From: Spinactinospora alkalitolerans
GTDB taxonomy: Bacteria > Actinomycetota > Actinomycetes > Streptosporangiales > Streptosporangiaceae
DNA: 64,000 bases
Reading direction: 5' to 3'
NCBI RefSeq assembly: GCF_013408795.1
Contig: NZ_JACCCC010000001.1
Coordinates: 5,890,001-5,954,000, forward strand
Positions within the stretch are counted from its first letter, which is position 1. The number at the start of each line of letters is the position of its first letter. The position numbers were made by a program, and so were the translations under genes. Below, one piece after another: positions 16,108 to 24,301 of the stretch. The notes beneath the pieces were generated by a model, which worked only from the letters and a program-made list of their open reading frames with translations, was not told the DNA's origin and ran no database searches.

Positions 16108-17360
16108 TGGCCGGCAACCCCACGGGCGGCAACCGGGGCAGGCGGAAGCGGAGCAAGCGGGCCAACGGGGACGGAAGTGTCTGGCAGCGCAAGGACGGGC
16201 GCTACGCCTTCGCGGGCTACGTGCTGACCACCGACGGCACGTACAAGCGCGTCCAGGGCTACGGCAGGGACTACGACGACGCCCGGTCCAAGCTGAACAA
16301 GCTGCTCGCCGACTCCGATCAGGGCATCCCGGTCGCCTCGGAGAACTGGACGGTTCAGGAGTACCTGTCCTACTGGCTGGAGCATGTCGTGCGGGCCGAG
16401 CGGCGTCCCAAGACCGTGCAGGGCTACGAGGGCGTGATCCGGCGCCACCTCGTCCCCGGCCTGGGGAGGAAGCGGCTCGGCAAGCTGACCGCGCGCGACG
16501 TCCGCACGTTCGTCACGCGCGTTCGGCAACAGTGCCGGTGCTGTCACGACGGCGTCGACGCCGCTCGGGAGAAACCGCGGTGCTGTGCCCTGGAGCCCAA
16601 GGCGTGCTGCGGTTCCACGCTGTCCCCGCGCATGGTGCAGTCAGTTCACGCGGTGCTGCGCAACGCCCTGGAGTCGGCGGTGCGCGAGGAGATCATCCCC
16701 CGCAACGTCGCGAAGCTGGTCAGGGTCTCTCCCCCGCGCTACGCGGTGAACCGCGGCCTCGACGTCGCCCAGGCCAAACGCCTGCTCAAGGTCTCCAGGG
16801 ACGACCGGTTCCACGCGCTCTACGTCCTGGCGCTGTGCCTGGGCCTGCGGCGCGGCGAACTGCTCGGGTTGCGCTGGGCCGATGTCGACCTGGACGCGGG
16901 CCGCCTGGAGGTGGTCAACACGCTCCAGCGGGTCGGCGGGGAACTGCAGCTCGTTCCGCCCAAGACCGACGACTCCGCGCGGACGGTGCCGCTGCCCGGT
17001 CTGTGCGTGGACGCGCTCAAGGAGCACCGCAGGCGGCAGTTCGCGGAGCGCTCGGACGCCTGGCCGGACTGGGAGGAACAGGGGCTGGTGTTCCCGTCGA
17101 AGCGGGGCACCCCCCTGGAGCCGGACAACCTCCGGCGGAGCTGGGGGCCGCTGCGCGAGCGGGCCGGCCTCGGCGGGGTGCGCTTCCACGACCTGCGCCA
17201 CACCTGCGTGACGCTGCTGCTCAACCTCGACGTTCCGCCTCAGGTGGTCCGGGAGATCGTGGGGCACAGCGACATCGGGGTGACCATGACGATCTACGCG
17301 CACGCATCCCTCGACGACAAGCGGCGGGCGCTCGGGCGGCTCGGCGAAGCGCTCGGCTGA
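16107..17360 (+). CDS. int: Tyrosine site-specific integrase of the tRNA-Phe element
   Basis: A 417-aa tyrosine recombinase. The N-terminal part is basic with an AP2-like start (GDGSVWQRKDGRYAFAGYV), followed by a core-binding domain (about 80-200). The catalytic domain has Arg248 (LGLRRGELLGLRW), His361 and Arg364 (HDLRHTCVTLLL), His387 (VGHSDIGVTM) and the nucleophile Tyr397. Between core-binding helices lies a cysteine-rich insertion (QQCRCCHDG ... KPRCCA ... KACCG, residues 143-169) that may bind zinc. ATG 16107 overlaps the xis stop. The gene lies 22 bp from the right attachment repeat. Confidence 0.95.
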   Translation: MAGNPTGGNRGRRKRSKRANGDGSVWQRKDGRYAFAGYVLTTDGTYKRVQGYGRDYDDARSKLNKLLADSDQGIPVASENWTVQEYLSYWLEHVVRAERRPKTVQGYEGVIRRHLVPGLGRKRLGKLTARDVRTFVTRVRQQCRCCHDGVDAAREKPRCCALEPKACCGSTLSPRMVQSVHAVLRNALESAVREEIIPRNVAKLVRVSPPRYAVNRGLDVAQAKRLLKVSRDDRFHALYVLALCLGLRRGELLGLRWADVDLDAGRLEVVNTLQRVGGELQLVPPKTDDSARTVPLPGLCVDALKEHRRRQFAERSDAWPDWEEQGLVFPSKRGTPLEPDNLRRSWGPLRERAGLGGVRFHDLRHTCVTLLLNLDVPPQVVREIVGHSDIGVTMTIYAHASLDDKRRALGRLGEALG

Positions 17361-17364
17361 CGCG

Positions 17365-17386
17365 GTTGCTGTCACGTTGCTGTCAA
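17365..17386 (+). promoter_or_regulatory. Candidate integrase arm sites, right end
   Basis: Two consecutive direct copies of GTTGCTGTCA(C/A) at 17365 and 17376, immediately before the right attachment repeat. They match the pair at 7399-7421. Confidence 0.55.
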
Positions 17387-17482
17387 AAAAGCCCGGGGCC
17401 TGTTCGGCTCCGGGCTTCTGTGCTGATCATCGGGGTGGCCAGGGGCGGGGTCGAACCGCCGACCTTCCGCTTTTCAGGCGGA
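17382..17482. repeat. Right attachment-site direct repeat of the tRNA-Phe element
   Basis: Partner of 7220-7320. It holds a working terminator and the 3' portion of the intact tRNA-Phe, so the element carries its own copy of the tRNA 3' end and keeps the gene functional. Confidence 0.92.
17385..17416 (-). terminator. tRNA-Phe terminator (element copy)
   Basis: Reading on the minus strand, a 12-bp stem with one mismatch and a 5-nt loop is followed by six U. It begins 20 bases after the tRNA 3' end. The loop differs by one base from the displaced copy at 7223-7254. Confidence 0.8.
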
Positions 17483-17509
17483 CGCTCGTACCAACTGAGC
17501 TACCTGGCC
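17436..17509 (-). tRNA. tRNA-Phe (anticodon GAA)
   Basis: A 74-nt cloverleaf on the minus strand: acceptor GGCCAGG, D arm with AGCTCAGTTGGT, anticodon loop CTGAAAA, T arm GGCGGTTCGACCCCGCC, discriminator A. CCA is not encoded. It is the last of the Glu-Asp-Phe cluster and the integration site of the upstream element. Confidence 0.97.
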
Positions 17510-17535
17510 CCGGGTACACCGTGTGGTGTGGCGAG

Positions 17536-17610
17536 CGGTCCTGACGGGATTTGAACCCGCGGCCTCCACCTTGACAGGGTGGCGAGCACTCCAAGCTGCT
17601 CCACAGGACC
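17536..17610 (-). tRNA. tRNA-Asp (anticodon GTC)
   Basis: 75 nt on the minus strand: acceptor GGTCCTG, anticodon loop CTGTCAA, T arm with GGTTCAAATCC, discriminator G. CCA is not encoded. Lies 26 bp upstream of tRNA-Phe in transcription order. Confidence 0.97.
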
Positions 17611-17728
17611 TTGTTGTTCTTCTTTTGTACCGCTTGGCGCTTCCCCCCGATCTTACCGGATGTTTCGCGCCCCGCGCTCCGTGTCCTCCATTCTGCCAGA
17701 CCTTCAGCAGTGCTTTGGACGGAGCCCG

Positions 17729-17801
17729 TACCCCCAACGGGATTCGAACCCGTGTTACCGCCTTGAAAGGGCGGCGTCCTAGGCCTCTAGACGATGGGGG
17801 C
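17729..17801 (-). tRNA. tRNA-Glu (anticodon TTC)
   Basis: 73 nt on the minus strand: acceptor GCCCCCA, D arm with CGTCTAGAGGCCTAGGAC, anticodon loop CTTTCAA, T arm with GGTTCGAATCC, discriminator A. First gene of the Glu-Asp-Phe cluster. Confidence 0.97.
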
Positions 17802-17909
17802 CTCGACGACGAACGAGTCGTCATTTCCCGCTTCGCCTGCCGTCGGGGACGGGTTAAGCATAGGGGAGATCGCGACCAAGTGCCAAAGCGGTTTCCGGGT
17901 GTCCGATCA

Positions 17910-19532
17910 TTAGGGCGAAACCGCAGGTGAGGGGCTTGGTGACGGCGAGATCGGCGGCGAGGCCGAGGGGGAGGGCGACAACGGGGGCGCCTCCCGCGAA
18001 CCGGTCCCGGCCGCGGGCATGGTGGGCGACGGGGAGGCCGGTGTGATCTCCCGCTGCGGTTCGGGTTCGATGTGCCGCTCGATCCGCGCCGACGTCAGCC
18101 CCAGGCCGCCCAGCGTGACGTCGTCCCACGCCTGCAGCCGCCTGGTCTCGGCGTCGAAGTACAGCACGGACGCCTCATAGGGCGTCGGCTGGTCCTCGCC
18201 GTGGTCGAGGCCGCGCAGGCCGGCGCCGCCCGTCGAGCCCTGCACGAAGAAGCGCGTCCCGCTCTCCCGCACCTCGGTCCTGCGGTCGTGTCCGTGGCCG
18301 GCGAGGACCAACGGCACCTCCCCGCTGAACGCCCGCGCCTGCAGCGGGTCGTGCAGGACCGTGACGTCCACCGGCGGGTCGGCGTCGGCGATCGAGGCGG
18401 CCTGCTCGGCCCCGAGCGCCGCCACCTCGCTGTTGGTCGGGTTGTCGAGGGCCTTGTCGGGGGTGAACCGGGGGTCGCCGGCGCCGTAGAACCGGATCCC
18501 CGCGACCTCCCGCACCTCGTCGTCGAGGACGACCGCGTTCTCCTGCGCCCCGACCGCCCGCTGGGTGCCCATGGAGTCGTGGTTGCCGCGGACCCACACG
18601 TAGGGGACCTCCAGGTCGGCGATCTCGTCGACGAACGCGTCCTCGGCCGCGCTGCCCCGGTCGCTGATGTCGCCCGAGTCCACGATGAGGTCCACCTGGA
18701 ACTGCTCCCGCAGCGACCGGATCACGTCCCAGGCGGCCGGGTTGAGGTGGATGTCGGAGACGTGCAGCACCCGGATGGTCGAGCCGTCGTCCTCGTAGAC
18801 CGGGAGCGTGGAGGTCACCTCGTAGATCCGTGAGACGTTGCCCACCAGGCCCGCGAGCTGCTGCTGGTACTCCGAGAAGCGGTTCACGACGTCCTCGGCG
18901 CTGCCCACCACCTGCGGCGCGCCGGCCAGCAGCCCGGTGTAGCGGGGTTCGGCGATGGCGCCGGGGGTGAACGTCGCGTAGGTCAGCCCGCCGGTCGCGG
19001 CCAGCGTCGCCAGCGCGGTCAGCGCGCTCCACCCGGCCCGTCGCAGGTCGCGGAAGGCCAGCAGCCCGGCCGCCGCCGCGCCCCCGACGGCGGACAGCAG
19101 GGCGCGCAGGAACAGGTGGATCACGCCCTGCTTGACGTCGCTGCCGATGCTCGCGGCCAGCCGGTCGACGGCGTTGGGGTCCTCCAGCAGCACCTGGGCG
19201 TCGGCGAGCCGGATCTCGGAGATCGTGGCCTCGAAGCGCAGCGGGGTGGCGTGGGTGTCGAAGCCGAGCTTGCCGAGCGGTGCGACGTTGAGCACGGTCT
19301 CGCCGCGCCAGGAGGGGCTGACGCTGAGGCTCACGTCGGCCGGCCCGACCGGGGTCACGATCTGGCCGCCCAGCGAGAGCCCGAGCCACCCGCCGACCAG
19401 GGCCGCGATGACGACCGCTGTGATGCGCCAGGGGCGACCGCGGCGGAACCGTCCGATGCCGCCGGCGAGCGCGTCCAGCCGCGTGGCGCGCAGGGTGGAC
19501 CTCAACCGAGAGAACACCCCTCCATCTTCCAC
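17910..19532 (-). CDS. Membrane-anchored metallophosphoesterase
   Basis: About 540 aa. An N-terminal transmembrane helix (ITAVVIAALVGGWLGLSLGG) and two further hydrophobic segments around residues 165-225 precede a calcineurin-like phosphoesterase domain: VSDIHLNP (D-x-H), DLIVDSGDISDRG (GDxxDR-like), VWVRGNHDS (GNHD), TVLHDP and LAGHGHDRR (GHxH). The C-terminus is a Pro/Ser-rich tail. The substrate is unknown; the domain probably faces outside. I chose the GTG at 19530-19532 because GGAAGGG lies 6 bases upstream; other GTG codons are at 19517 and 19628. It is divergent from the metallopeptidase-like gene. Confidence 0.85.
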   Translation of the reverse strand: MEDGGVFSRLRSTLRATRLDALAGGIGRFRRGRPWRITAVVIAALVGGWLGLSLGGQIVTPVGPADVSLSVSPSWRGETVLNVAPLGKLGFDTHATPLRFEATISEIRLADAQVLLEDPNAVDRLAASIGSDVKQGVIHLFLRALLSAVGGAAAAGLLAFRDLRRAGWSALTALATLAATGGLTYATFTPGAIAEPRYTGLLAGAPQVVGSAEDVVNRFSEYQQQLAGLVGNVSRIYEVTSTLPVYEDDGSTIRVLHVSDIHLNPAAWDVIRSLREQFQVDLIVDSGDISDRGSAAEDAFVDEIADLEVPYVWVRGNHDSMGTQRAVGAQENAVVLDDEVREVAGIRFYGAGDPRFTPDKALDNPTNSEVAALGAEQAASIADADPPVDVTVLHDPLQARAFSGEVPLVLAGHGHDRRTEVRESGTRFFVQGSTGGAGLRGLDHGEDQPTPYEASVLYFDAETRRLQAWDDVTLGGLGLTSARIERHIEPEPQREITPASPSPTMPAAGTGSREAPPLSPSPSASPPISPSPSPSPAVSP

Positions 19533-19636
19533 CGCGCACCCTTCCCGCACATCCGCGTTCGGTCTCCGGCGCGTCAAGGTGCGCCGCAGCCGTGCGCCGT
19601 CGCCACCTCCCGGTCCTCTGCCGCACAATACGAGAT

Positions 19637-19981
19637 GTGGTCGAACTGTCTCGTGCCCGGTTCGAGGAGCTCGTAGCCGACGCCCTCGACACCATTCCCC
19701 AGGAATTGACCCGCTATATCGACAACGTGGTGATCACGCTCGACGAGGACCCTCCCGAGCCGGGGCTGCTCGGGCTCTACGAAGGGATTCCGCTCACCGA
19801 ACGGGGGGACGGATACGCCGGCGTGCTCCCCGACCGGATCCTGATTTACTGGAGGGAGATCTGCGCCTTCTGCGCAACGCCGGAGCAGGTCGTCGAGGAG
19901 GTCCGCATCACCGTGGTCCATGAGATCGCGCACCACTTCGGCATCGACGACGACCGGCTGCACGAGCTCGGCTGGGCGTGA
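19637..19981 (+). CDS. Small metallopeptidase-family protein (HExxH)
   Basis: A 114-aa acidic protein with a zincin-type motif at its C-terminus: HEIAHHFGIDDDRLHELGW (HExxHxxGxxD). The preceding TPEQVVEEVRITVV helix and the LLGLYEGIPLTER segment match the short actinobacterial metallopeptidase family that carries this motif. Whether these proteins cleave peptides is not established to my knowledge. GTG at 19637 has no ribosome-binding site upstream, so the mRNA may be leaderless. Its promoter region is shared with the divergent metallophosphoesterase. Confidence 0.85.
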   Translation: MVELSRARFEELVADALDTIPQELTRYIDNVVITLDEDPPEPGLLGLYEGIPLTERGDGYAGVLPDRILIYWREICAFCATPEQVVEEVRITVVHEIAHHFGIDDDRLHELGWA

Positions 19982-20255
19982 CGGCGCGCGGCCGGGCGGC
20001 GTATGACTCGGCGTGACGGCGCGCGGCCGCGGGAGGGCCGCGCCGTCCGCCGGCCTCCCCGGTTCCCGCTTCCGCGGCGGCCCTCACCTCGGGGACGACC
20101 GCAGGAGTGGGCGCGGCGCCGATGGTCACGAAGAGCAACGAATGAGACACGAATTCAGTTAAACCGCTTGCGAAAAGCGCCGTTGACCCAGGACGGTATG
20201 TTACCAACTATTGACCTAGAGTGACGTCAATGCGGACGATCGAGGGAGTCGCCGG

Positions 20256-21671
20256 GTGGGCAATCCACGTACGGGCAGCCACAGGTTCGACGTCTCCGAC
20301 CGCGGTTCCGCCTCCGGCGCGCCATCCGCCGCGCCGCCGGAGGGCGCCGCGGCGGACGCGGACGCCCCCGAAGCGGAGAGCGCCCCGAACCCGGCGGACG
20401 CTCCCGACGCCGCGGCGCCGGAGCAGCAGTCCTCGAACTGGCGCACCGGCTACGGCGACGTGATGCGGATCGGCGAGTTCCGGGCCCTGTGGTCGGCCCA
20501 CGCGCTGTCGATGACCGGCAACTACCTGCTCAACATCGCCGTGTCGGTCCTCGTCTACCAGCAGACGCGGTCGGCGCTCGCGGCCGGGCTGACCATGGCC
20601 CTGACGTTCCTGCCGCAGATCATCGGCGGCCCGCTGCTCTCCGGACTCGCCGACCTCTTCCCCCGCCGCAGGGTCATCGTGGTCAGCGACCTCGTCCGCG
20701 CGGCGCTGGTGCTGTGCATCGGCATCCCGGGGCTGCCGCTGTGGGCGATCTGGACGCTGCTGTTCTGCTCGATCCTGCCCATGATCCCGTTCGGCGCCGC
20801 CAGGGCCGCGCTGATGTCGGAGATCGTGCAGGGCGAGCGCTACGTCGCCGGCTCGGCGATCATCGGCATGACCGCCCAGGCCGGGACGCTGCTGGGACTG
20901 GTGCTCGGCGGTGCCGTGGTCACCCTGATCGGCCCGCACTCAGCGGTCATGTACAACGCGCTGACCTTCGTCGTCTCCGCCGGCATCATCTGCCTGGGGG
21001 TGCGTTCGCGTCCCGCGCCGGCTCGGGAGGGCGCCGAGCGGCCGCGCCTGTGGGAGCTGACCAGCGGCGGCTTCCGGCTGGTCTTCGGCGACCCCCGGCT
21101 GCGCACGCTCGGCATGCTCGCCTGGCTGGCCGGCTTCTACGTCATCCCCTACGGGCTGGCCAACCCGCTGGCCGCCGACCTCGGCGCCGGGGCGGCCGCG
21201 GCCGGCCTGATCATGGCCGGCCCGTCCCTGGGCGCCGTGCTCGGCGGTTTCGTGCTGACCCGCCTGATCAACCCCGACACCCGGATGCGGCTCCTCGGCC
21301 CGATGGCCGTCATGGCGTCGCTGCCGCTCGTCGCCTGGGCTCTCCAGCCGCCGCTGTGGCTGATGGTCGCGCTGCTGGTGGCCGTGGGCATGGCCGGCGC
21401 CTACCAGTTCGTCGCCAACGCCGCGTTCGTCCTGTGCGTGCCTCCCGAGGGTCGCGGTCTGGCGTTCGGCCTGGTGGCGGCCGGGCTGCAGGCCGTGCAG
21501 GGCATCGGGATCGGCGTCGGCAGCCTCATGGCGGAGATCGCCGATCCCTACGTCGTGATCGCCGCGGCCGGCGTGCTGGGCACCGCGGGGGCGGTGGCGC
21601 TGGGCCTGCCCTGGTCGCGGCTGTCCGGCGGGACGATCGAGCTGATGCACCGGCCCCGGCCGACCGGGTGA
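20256..21671 (+). CDS. MFS transporter with Ala/Pro/Asp-rich N-terminal tail
   Basis: A 471-aa protein. Residues 1-70 are a low-complexity cytoplasmic tail (Ala, Pro, Glu, Asp). Twelve hydrophobic segments follow, beginning at FRALWSAHALSMTGNYLLNI; the motif LADLFPRRRVIVV between TM2 and TM3 is the MFS A motif, and a large central loop precedes TM7. The layout is that of MFS-3/enterobactin-exporter-like proteins. The substrate is unknown. GTG 20256 is used. The 274-bp gap upstream contains two TTGACC hexamers (20183, 20211), possible -35 elements, but no convincing -10 was found. Confidence 0.85.
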   Translation: MGNPRTGSHRFDVSDRGSASGAPSAAPPEGAAADADAPEAESAPNPADAPDAAAPEQQSSNWRTGYGDVMRIGEFRALWSAHALSMTGNYLLNIAVSVLVYQQTRSALAAGLTMALTFLPQIIGGPLLSGLADLFPRRRVIVVSDLVRAALVLCIGIPGLPLWAIWTLLFCSILPMIPFGAARAALMSEIVQGERYVAGSAIIGMTAQAGTLLGLVLGGAVVTLIGPHSAVMYNALTFVVSAGIICLGVRSRPAPAREGAERPRLWELTSGGFRLVFGDPRLRTLGMLAWLAGFYVIPYGLANPLAADLGAGAAAAGLIMAGPSLGAVLGGFVLTRLINPDTRMRLLGPMAVMASLPLVAWALQPPLWLMVALLVAVGMAGAYQFVANAAFVLCVPPEGRGLAFGLVAAGLQAVQGIGIGVGSLMAEIADPYVVIAAAGVLGTAGAVALGLPWSRLSGGTIELMHRPRPTG

Positions 21672-21702
21672 TCCGCGCGCGGTGCGCGAGCGGCCCGGCC
21701 GG

Positions 21703-21963
21703 TCAGAGGTTGGAGCGCTTGCCCTGGAAGTTGCGGATGACGTGCTCGATGACCGAGGACTGCGCGCCCTGCTCGGGCATCACCAGCCAGGCCAGGATGT
21801 AGAGCAGGATGCCGCTGCCGCCCAGGATGGTGAAGACCGCGAAGGCCAGCCGGACGAGGTTGGGATCGATGCCGACGTACTCGCCGATGCCGCCGCAGAC
21901 GCCGGTGAGGATACGCTGGTCGGTGCTGCGCCGGAGCGATTTCTTGCCGAGGTTTCCGTTCAT
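21703..21963 (-). CDS. PspC-domain membrane protein
   Basis: An 86-aa protein with a complete PspC domain: LRRSTDQRILTGVCGGIGEYVGIDPNLVRLAF, then a hydrophobic segment containing GSGILLYILAWLVMPE. PspC proteins act in envelope-stress control in E. coli; the actinobacterial single-domain forms are uncharacterised for the most part. The ATG at 21961-21963 is preferred because AGGGTGAAGG lies just upstream; a frame to 21999 would add 12 residues. Convergent with the MFS gene. Confidence 0.88.
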   Translation of the reverse strand: MNGNLGKKSLRRSTDQRILTGVCGGIGEYVGIDPNLVRLAFAVFTILGGSGILLYILAWLVMPEQGAQSSVIEHVIRNFQGKRSNL

Positions 21964-22122
21964 GCCTTCACCCTGCCCGATGAGCGGCGCCCGTCCCATC
22001 CGGAACGCCCCTGGCCGATCCCTGAATCACCCCTGACCGCCTCCCTGCCCCGGGGCGGGGAGGGGAAGGCGCGCCGGAACCGGGGAGGCGGAGCCGGGGA
22101 ACCGTGGCTGAAGAGCCCCGGG

Positions 22123-24099
22123 TTACTCCTCGTCGGCCTTGTCGGAGCGCAGCCCCGAGGAGATCAGGTCCATCACCGAGGAGTCGGCCAGCGTGGTGAC
22201 GTCGCCGACCGCGCGGTTCTCGGCCACGTCGCGCAGCAGCCGGCGCATGATCTTGCCGGAGCGCGTCTTGGGCAGCTCGGGCACGATCATGATTTGGCGC
22301 GGCTTGGCGATGGGGCCGATCTCCTTGGCGACGTGGTCGCGCAGCGCGGCGGTCGCCGTCTCGCCCTTGGCCTCGTCCCGGCTGACGTTGCCGCGCAGGA
22401 TCACGAAGGCGACGATGCCCTGGCCGGTGGTCGGGTCGGAGGCGCCGACGACGGCGGCCTCGGCCACCGTCGGATGCGAGACCAGCGCCGACTCCACCTC
22501 GGTGGTGGAGATGCGGTGCCCGGAGACGTTCATGACGTCGTCGACCCGGCCGAGCAGCCAGACGTCGCCGTCCTTGTCGTACTTCGCGCCGTCGCCGGCG
22601 AAGTAGAAGCCCTGGTCGGCAAAGCGCGACCAGTAGGTCTGCCTGAAGCGCTCGTCGTCGCCCCACACCCCGCGCAGCATCGCCGGCCACGGCCGGTCGA
22701 GCACGAGGTAGCCGCCGGAGCCGTTGGCGACCTCGGCCCCGGAGTCGTCGACGACCTTCGCGCCGATCCCGGGCAGCGCCTTCTGCGCCGACCCCGGCTT
22801 GGCCGAGGTGACGCCGGGCAGCGGGGAGATCATGATCGCGCCGGTCTCGGTCTGCCACCAGGTGTCCACGATCGGGACCGCGCCGCCGCCGATGTTCTCG
22901 CGGTACCAGACCCAGGCCTCGGGGTTGATCGGCTCACCGACGCTGCCCAGCACGCGCAGCGACGACAGGTCGTAGGAGGCGGGGATCTGCACGCCCCACT
23001 TCATGAACGTGCGGATCAGCGTGGGTGCCGTGTAGTAGATCGACACCTTGTACTTCTGCACGATCTCCCAGTGCCGCCCCTCGTGCGGGGTGTTGGGGGT
23101 GCCCTCGTAGACGACCTGTGTGGCGCGGTTGGCCAGCGGGCCGTAGACGATGTAGCTGTGCCCGGTGACCCAGCCGATGTCGGCGGTGCACCAGTAGACG
23201 TCCTCGCCCGGCTTGTGGTCGAACACCGCGTCGTGGGTGTAGGCGGCCTGGGTGAGGTAGCCGCCCGAGGTGTGCAGGATGCCCTTCGGCCGGCCCGTCG
23301 CGCCGGAGGTGTAGAGGATGTAGAGGGGGTGCTCGGAGTCGAACGCCTCGGGCGCGTGCTCCGGCGGCTGGGAGCCGACCAGCTCGTGCCACCACAGGTC
23401 GCGGCCCTCGGTCCAGGCCACGTCGGTGTCGGTCCGCTTCACGACGACGACCTTCTCGACGGTCGCCGCGCCCTCCAGCGCCTCGTCGACGTTGGCCTTC
23501 ATCGGCGCGGCCTTGCCGCGCCGGTACTGGCCGTCGGAGGTGATCACGACCTTGGCCGCGGCGTCGTCGACCCGCGAGCGCAGCGCGGCCGGGGAGAATC
23601 CGCCGAAGACCACGCTGTGGGTGAGGCCGAGCCGGGCGCAGGCGAGCATCGCGATGATCGCCTCGGGGATCATGGGAAGCTGGACGGCCACCCGGTCGCC
23701 GGCCTCCAGGCCGAGTGAGGCCAGCGCGTTGGCCGCCTTGGAGACCTCGGTCTTGAGTTCGGCGTAGGTGATGTCGCGGGTGTCGCCGGGCTCGCCGACC
23801 CAGTGGACGGCGACCTGGTCGCCGTGCCCGGACTCGACGTGGCGGTCCACGCAGTTGTAGGCGACGTTGAGCCTGCCGCCGACGAACCACTTCGCGAACG
23901 GCGCGTCCGACCAGTCCAGAACCTGACTCCACTTGGTCTCCCAGTGCAGCCGTTCGGCCTGGCGCGCCCAGAAGCCCTCGCGGTCGGCTTCGGCCTCGCC
24001 GTAGAGCGCGGCGGTGGCGTTGGCCCCCGCCGCGAACTCCTCACTCGGTGGAAAGGCCTCGCTCTCGGTCATCAGGTTCGACAACACCTCATTGCCCAT
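22123..24099 (-). CDS. acs: Acetyl-CoA synthetase (AMP-forming)
   Basis: A 658-aa protein, normal for Acs, which converts acetate, ATP and CoA to acetyl-CoA. Visible motifs are the AMP-binding P-loop [12 protein letters not shown], the core [40 protein letters not shown] hinge region, and the C-terminal [11 protein letters not shown] with the lysine that is acetylated in characterised homologues. ATG at 24097-24099 follows AGGAG with good spacing. It is divergent from the two-component/symporter operon, so uptake and activation of acetate are encoded side by side. Confidence 0.95.
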   Translation of the reverse strand: MGNEVLSNLMTESEAFPPSEEFAAGANATAALYGEAEADREGFWARQAERLHWETKWSQVLDWSDAPFAKWFVGGRLNVAYNCVDRHVESGHGDQVAVHWVGEPGDTRDITYAELKTEVSKAANALASLGLEAGDRVAVQLPMIPEAIIAMLACARLGLTHSVVFGGFSPAALRSRVDDAAAKVVITSDGQYRRGKAAPMKANVDEALEGAATVEKVVVVKRTDTDVAWTEGRDLWWHELVGSQPPEHAPEAFDSEHPLYILYTSGATGRPKGILHTSGGYLTQAAYTHDAVFDHKPGEDVYWCTADIGWVTGHSYIVYGPLANRATQVVYEGTPNTPHEGRHWEIVQKYKVSIYYTAPTLIRTFMKWGVQIPASYDLSSLRVLGSVGEPINPEAWVWYRENIGGGAVPIVDTWWQTETGAIMISPLPGVTSAKPGSAQKALPGIGAKVVDDSGAEVANGSGGYLVLDRPWPAMLRGVWGDDERFRQTYWSRFADQGFYFAGDGAKYDKDGDVWLLGRVDDVMNVSGHRISTTEVESALVSHPTVAEAAVVGASDPTTGQGIVAFVILRGNVSRDEAKGETATAALRDHVAKEIGPIAKPRQIMIVPELPKTRSGKIMRRLLRDVAENRAVGDVTTLADSSVMDLISSGLRSDKADEE

Positions 24100-24301
24100 G
24101 TCAACTCCTGATCCGCGTGATGTTCGATATCCGGCCACCGTAGGGCCAAGGGGCCGGAGGGACACGGCCGGTGCGACCGGCAGTACCCTGCACGCGACGG
24201 AAGGCGCCGCGTGCGGGACGAACGGTCGACCGGTGTCACCCCCGGCGTTTTAGTATTTATCCCGTCTTCAGCGCTCCACCGCCGACTCCGTTCCTCCACC
24301 G

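Larger units (their letters stand above)
7220..17482 (+). mobile_element. Integrative element in tRNA-Phe, AICE-like, 10.16 kb
   Basis: A 101-bp direct repeat (7220-7320 and 17382-17482, one mismatch at 7242/17404) flanks a block containing replication, transfer and recombination genes. The right copy contains the 3' part of the intact tRNA-Phe; the left copy leaves only a tRNA fragment. Order inside: xre, two small genes, gntR, HD, nudix, second xre, pra-like, small gene, ftsK/tra, rep, xis, int. The run of Pra-like activator, FtsK-type translocase, RepSA-type initiator, Xis and Int is that of pSAM2-like actinomycete integrative and conjugative elements. The frameshift in rep suggests that it may no longer replicate. 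Confidence 0.9.

Noticed and set aside
20183-20216. Promoter with two TTGACC boxes before the MFS gene
   Set aside because: No acceptable -10 element at 16-19 bp from either box; mentioned in the gene entry but not called as a promoter.
21682-23718. A 678-aa plus-strand frame opposite pspC and acs
   Set aside because: Antisense of the well-conserved acetyl-CoA synthetase gene; no start signal and low-complexity composition.
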